From positions 1 to 64,000 of the forward strand of contig NC_047502.1 of NCBI RefSeq assembly GCF_002079055.1: 64,000 nucleotides of DNA, in the 5' to 3' direction. The notes beneath the pieces are model-generated. The model worked only from the letters and a program-made list of their open reading frames with translations. It ran no database searches and was not told the origin of the DNA. Shown here one piece after another: positions 61,679 through 64,000 of this stretch. The position numbers and the translations under genes are program-made. Positions within the stretch are counted from its first letter, which is position 1. Each line of letters begins with the position of its first letter. Origin of the DNA: Saccharomyces paradoxus. Taxonomy: Eukaryota; Ascomycota; Saccharomycetes; Saccharomycetales; Saccharomycetaceae.

Positions 61679-64000
61679 CTATTTAAAAACTTTTTTGAAA
61701 CCGGTCCAGCCTTTCCTCCCTTTAGCCTTCGAATCCCGTTCCAGTAACGATGCAGTGGACACCTGCTCCTTATTGATGCTAATCAGCTCATCAATTTCCG
61801 CTTGCAGTTCTGTAATCCTTTCCTCTAATTGGCCATTCTCCCTCATTACCTCATTGTTCCTGGATATAGTCCTTTCCAAATCTTCTCTCAGATCTGCCTT
61901 TGGTAATGACGCGTCCGGGTTGGGTAAATTTTGTTTGCGAATCTCTTCCTCAATTTGGTTTTTGATATCGTTGATTGTATTTATCAAGTCGTTTTTCTCA
62001 TCCAACAGCATCTCCATATTCAATCTATTCTGAATCAGCTCGTTAGCGGCACCGATATTCTCCTTGTTCAAAATCGAATAGTCGTGTTCTAACTTCTGCG
62101 CCTCTCTTTGTAGTTGATGGTTTTGAATCCTTAGTGATTCGTAGTGGTCCTCTTTTTTTTGCTCTTTTTCATGGATTTCTATGTATTCTCCCTTGTATCT
62201 TCTTAATGTTAATGGTGTAATATATACTCCTGTCATCGCATCATGAACGAAAAGATCAACATTGTAAGACAAAGTGCTATCCTCACCGCCTTTAAATGTG
62301 TCCCTCCCTGATAATTCCATTTGCACCACAGAAACATCATCGTGGTTTCCCATTAAATAATAATTGAAGAGTTCGTCCTTTAAAAAATCCAATAATTGGT
62401 CGAATCTTAATTTTACTAAAGTTTCTTCATTCTTTAACATTAAATTTACCGCAAACTTCAAGAGTACTTCAATACCTTCTACAAATACAATGTCAAAAAT
62501 TCTTAATACAAACTCCAACGGAAACTTGTATGCGAAAAACGTTAAAAACCATTGTGTGGCGTACATTGTGGAACTGATTCCCTCACGGATCAAGCGATTG
62601 TACAAAGAAGGTGAATGCTCCTCTAATAATCTATCAAATTGATAAAGCATTAACATCAGCCCGGGCATTCCCGGTAAGAAAAGCTCTCTCAACCCGTAAT
62701 TCTTCATCAATCCTACCATTAATCCAAAAGACTCGGCCTCGTTTTCACAATTTATTAACAGCGGCGCTGCAATGAAACCCATCCCTTGCGTATACCCAAC
62801 ATCTGGATCATAAACAGAATACACCTTTATAATCTTGAATAGTGACTCCATTTTGTCCTCAGCAACAAATTTCGTTCTCCTTAAATCTCTACGTATAGTT
62901 GCCTCATGAAGGCATTCGGTATCCAATAGGGTTTCGTATATATCTTCCATTTCTCTTGATTTGGAATTCGCCATCAGCTGCCATATGATACCTCGGATTT
63001 GTGGTGGTATCCCATTGGTAACATGCGCTTCCAAATTTTCTGGTTCGTTACTTGCCACCGTAGCAAAGTCATTAACTACTTGAGTCCAGAAAGACCAATC
63101 AATCTTGAACATTTCCCTATCTTCTTCATTAACGTCTTCTACTTCGTTATACTCGGTCAAGTTCTCCAGAAATGACGTATATGTCGATTTTAAAAAGCTT
63201 TGACCTTCCTGCAATGACTCTCTGGTTTCTTCTCCCTCTTTATTCAAATGGTGACTGGTCTTACGGTAACGACTAGCGATCAAATTAATTTCTGCAGTGG
63301 ACTCTAATTGCGCACTTTTGGATCCAGTGAAAGGAACATGATGATGACTACTTCTTTTGGTTTCTTCGAAGTTTTTACGAAAGTTCTCTGACTTCATTTC
63401 TTCCTCCAGTGGCGGTGGAACTGCGTTCTTCGTCTTCGGTGGTTGTTCCCTTTGTTCGCCCCTTGGGGGCAATCTTGGTGACGTAGATATCGCAGCATTT
63501 TGTCTAGGTGGTAACGGTGGTGAAGTTGAAGTGCAAATTATGGGAACCTCCTTCTCACTTGAGTTGTCATCCATTTCGTCGGTAATTTGTGTAGGTATTG
63601 GTGGTACTTTCCTAACATTTTCTGGCGAAAGGTTCTCGGCTCTTATGGGTCCATATTCTATGGCAGCTTGTTGCTCTATGCTTTCATTCAAGTCAACTTC
63701 TGTAGCTGTCCCATCACTATCGCGAAATTGCTTATCATTCTGTGGTGACCTTTCTGGGGATGTTTCACTATTTATAGCAACACCATTCCCATTTGTAGTT
63801 GCCATAGCACCAGTTTCGTTACCGGGGTATTTATTTGAGGATAACTTGTCATCTCCAGAAATGTTTTCTGCCAGTTCTTTGTTTCCTAGAGAACTATTAG
63901 TATCGTCTTTAGTATCAGGGTAAATCTTCTCACTGTCTTCAACCGCCTCATATTTCTTTTCAATATCCTGCCCATTTGAGGCTTCCACTTTATTCGTCAC
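61679..64000 (-). CDS. GYP5: Rab GTPase-activating protein Gyp5 (partial, N-terminus outside window)
   Basis: The frame is open to the window edge; 773 codons are visible and no start codon is seen at the edge, so about 120 N-terminal residues (S. cerevisiae Gyp5 is about 894) are missing. Gyp5 is a TBC-domain GAP for Ypt1/Sec4-type Rabs in ER-to-Golgi and polarised exocytosis, binding Rvs167 through Pro-rich motifs. The visible part has an acidic Ser/Asn-rich region with Pro-rich SPPLPPRQ and SPRLPPRG (visible 158-181), the TBC domain (about 325-530) with GIPPQIRGIIWQ, the arginine-finger IRRDLRRT region and the glutamine finger YTQGMGF, and a C-terminal coiled coil (about 630-755). Confidence 0.95.
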   Translation of the reverse strand: MTNKVEASNGQDIEKKYEAVEDSEKIYPDTKDDTNSSLGNKELAENISGDDKLSSNKYPGNETGAMATTNGNGVAINSETSPERSPQNDKQFRDSDGTATEVDLNESIEQQAAIEYGPIRAENLSPENVRKVPPIPTQITDEMDDNSSEKEVPIICTSTSPPLPPRQNAAISTSPRLPPRGEQREQPPKTKNAVPPPLEEEMKSENFRKNFEETKRSSHHHVPFTGSKSAQLESTAEINLIASRYRKTSHHLNKEGEETRESLQEGQSFLKSTYTSFLENLTEYNEVEDVNEEDREMFKIDWSFWTQVVNDFATVASNEPENLEAHVTNGIPPQIRGIIWQLMANSKSREMEDIYETLLDTECLHEATIRRDLRRTKFVAEDKMESLFKIIKVYSVYDPDVGYTQGMGFIAAPLLINCENEAESFGLMVGLMKNYGLRELFLPGMPGLMLMLYQFDRLLEEHSPSLYNRLIREGISSTMYATQWFLTFFAYKFPLEFVLRIFDIVFVEGIEVLLKFAVNLMLKNEETLVKLRFDQLLDFLKDELFNYYLMGNHDDVSVVQMELSGRDTFKGGEDSTLSYNVDLFVHDAMTGVYITPLTLRRYKGEYIEIHEKEQKKEDHYESLRIQNHQLQREAQKLEHDYSILNKENIGAANELIQNRLNMEMLLDEKNDLINTINDIKNQIEEEIRKQNLPNPDASLPKADLREDLERTISRNNEVMRENGQLEERITELQAEIDELISINKEQVSTASLLERDSKAKGRKGWTGFKKVFK

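Overview
The window is the left end of a Saccharomyces chromosome, from the telomere inward. It starts with C1-3A telomeric repeats and CCCTAA motifs, followed by a subtelomeric X element that has a perfect Abf1 site and a perfect ARS consensus. After that comes a gene order I recognise as S. cerevisiae chromosome XVI left arm, from the FDH2/SAM3 region (YPL277C) to GYP5 (YPL249C). Predicted proteins that I compared from memory (Fum1, Kar9, Plc1, Cln2) differ from S. cerevisiae by roughly 2% to more than 10%. That is more than I expect between strains, so my best guess is S. paradoxus or a very close relative. No alignment was run.

Layout. 1-~1030: telomere and X element. 1.9-4.4 kb: a COS (DUP380) membrane-protein gene and a PAU seripauperin gene. 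4.4-6.6 kb: no confident gene; the ERR2/HSP32/FEX2 genes of the S288C subtelomere are absent. 6.6-10.9 kb: a divergent pair, an intact 621-codon YPL277C/YOR389W-family gene and an intact formate dehydrogenase (both fragmented at this locus in S288C, as I recall). 11.07-12.6 kb: a decayed yapsin aspartyl-protease pseudogene. 14.6-17.7 kb: the SAM3-SAM4 pair for S-adenosylmethionine / S-methylmethionine uptake and use.

From 18 kb onward it is a dense, ordinary yeast arm: PBI1, ATP15, MDL2, KAR9, PLC1, ACM1, DIM1, DIP5, YPL264C, KEL3, FUM1, CUB1, APM1, THI21, an intron-containing tRNA-Trp(CCA) with Ty delta LTR relics around it, YPL257W, CLN2, BBP1, HFI1, VIK1, YAH1, ICY2, the spliced RPL36B, and GYP5, which runs off the right edge.

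How the genes relate. Eukaryotic genes here are transcribed singly. Themes recur nonetheless: mitotic spindle positioning and cell cycle (KAR9, ACM1, CLN2, BBP1, VIK1), mitochondrial function (ATP15, MDL2, FUM1, YAH1), nutrient permeases and salvage (SAM3, SAM4, DIP5, THI21), and translation (DIM1, RPL36B, tRNA-Trp). Promoter motifs that fit the jobs are visible: PAC/RRPE before DIM1, MCB/SCB before ACM1 and CLN2, Rap1 before RPL36B, and Cbf1/Met31-like sites before ICY2. I found no clearly new biological system. The most notable items are the intact versions of genes broken in the reference strain, the yapsin pseudogene, the inverted delta-LTR palindrome, and a few small upstream or intergenic ORFs.
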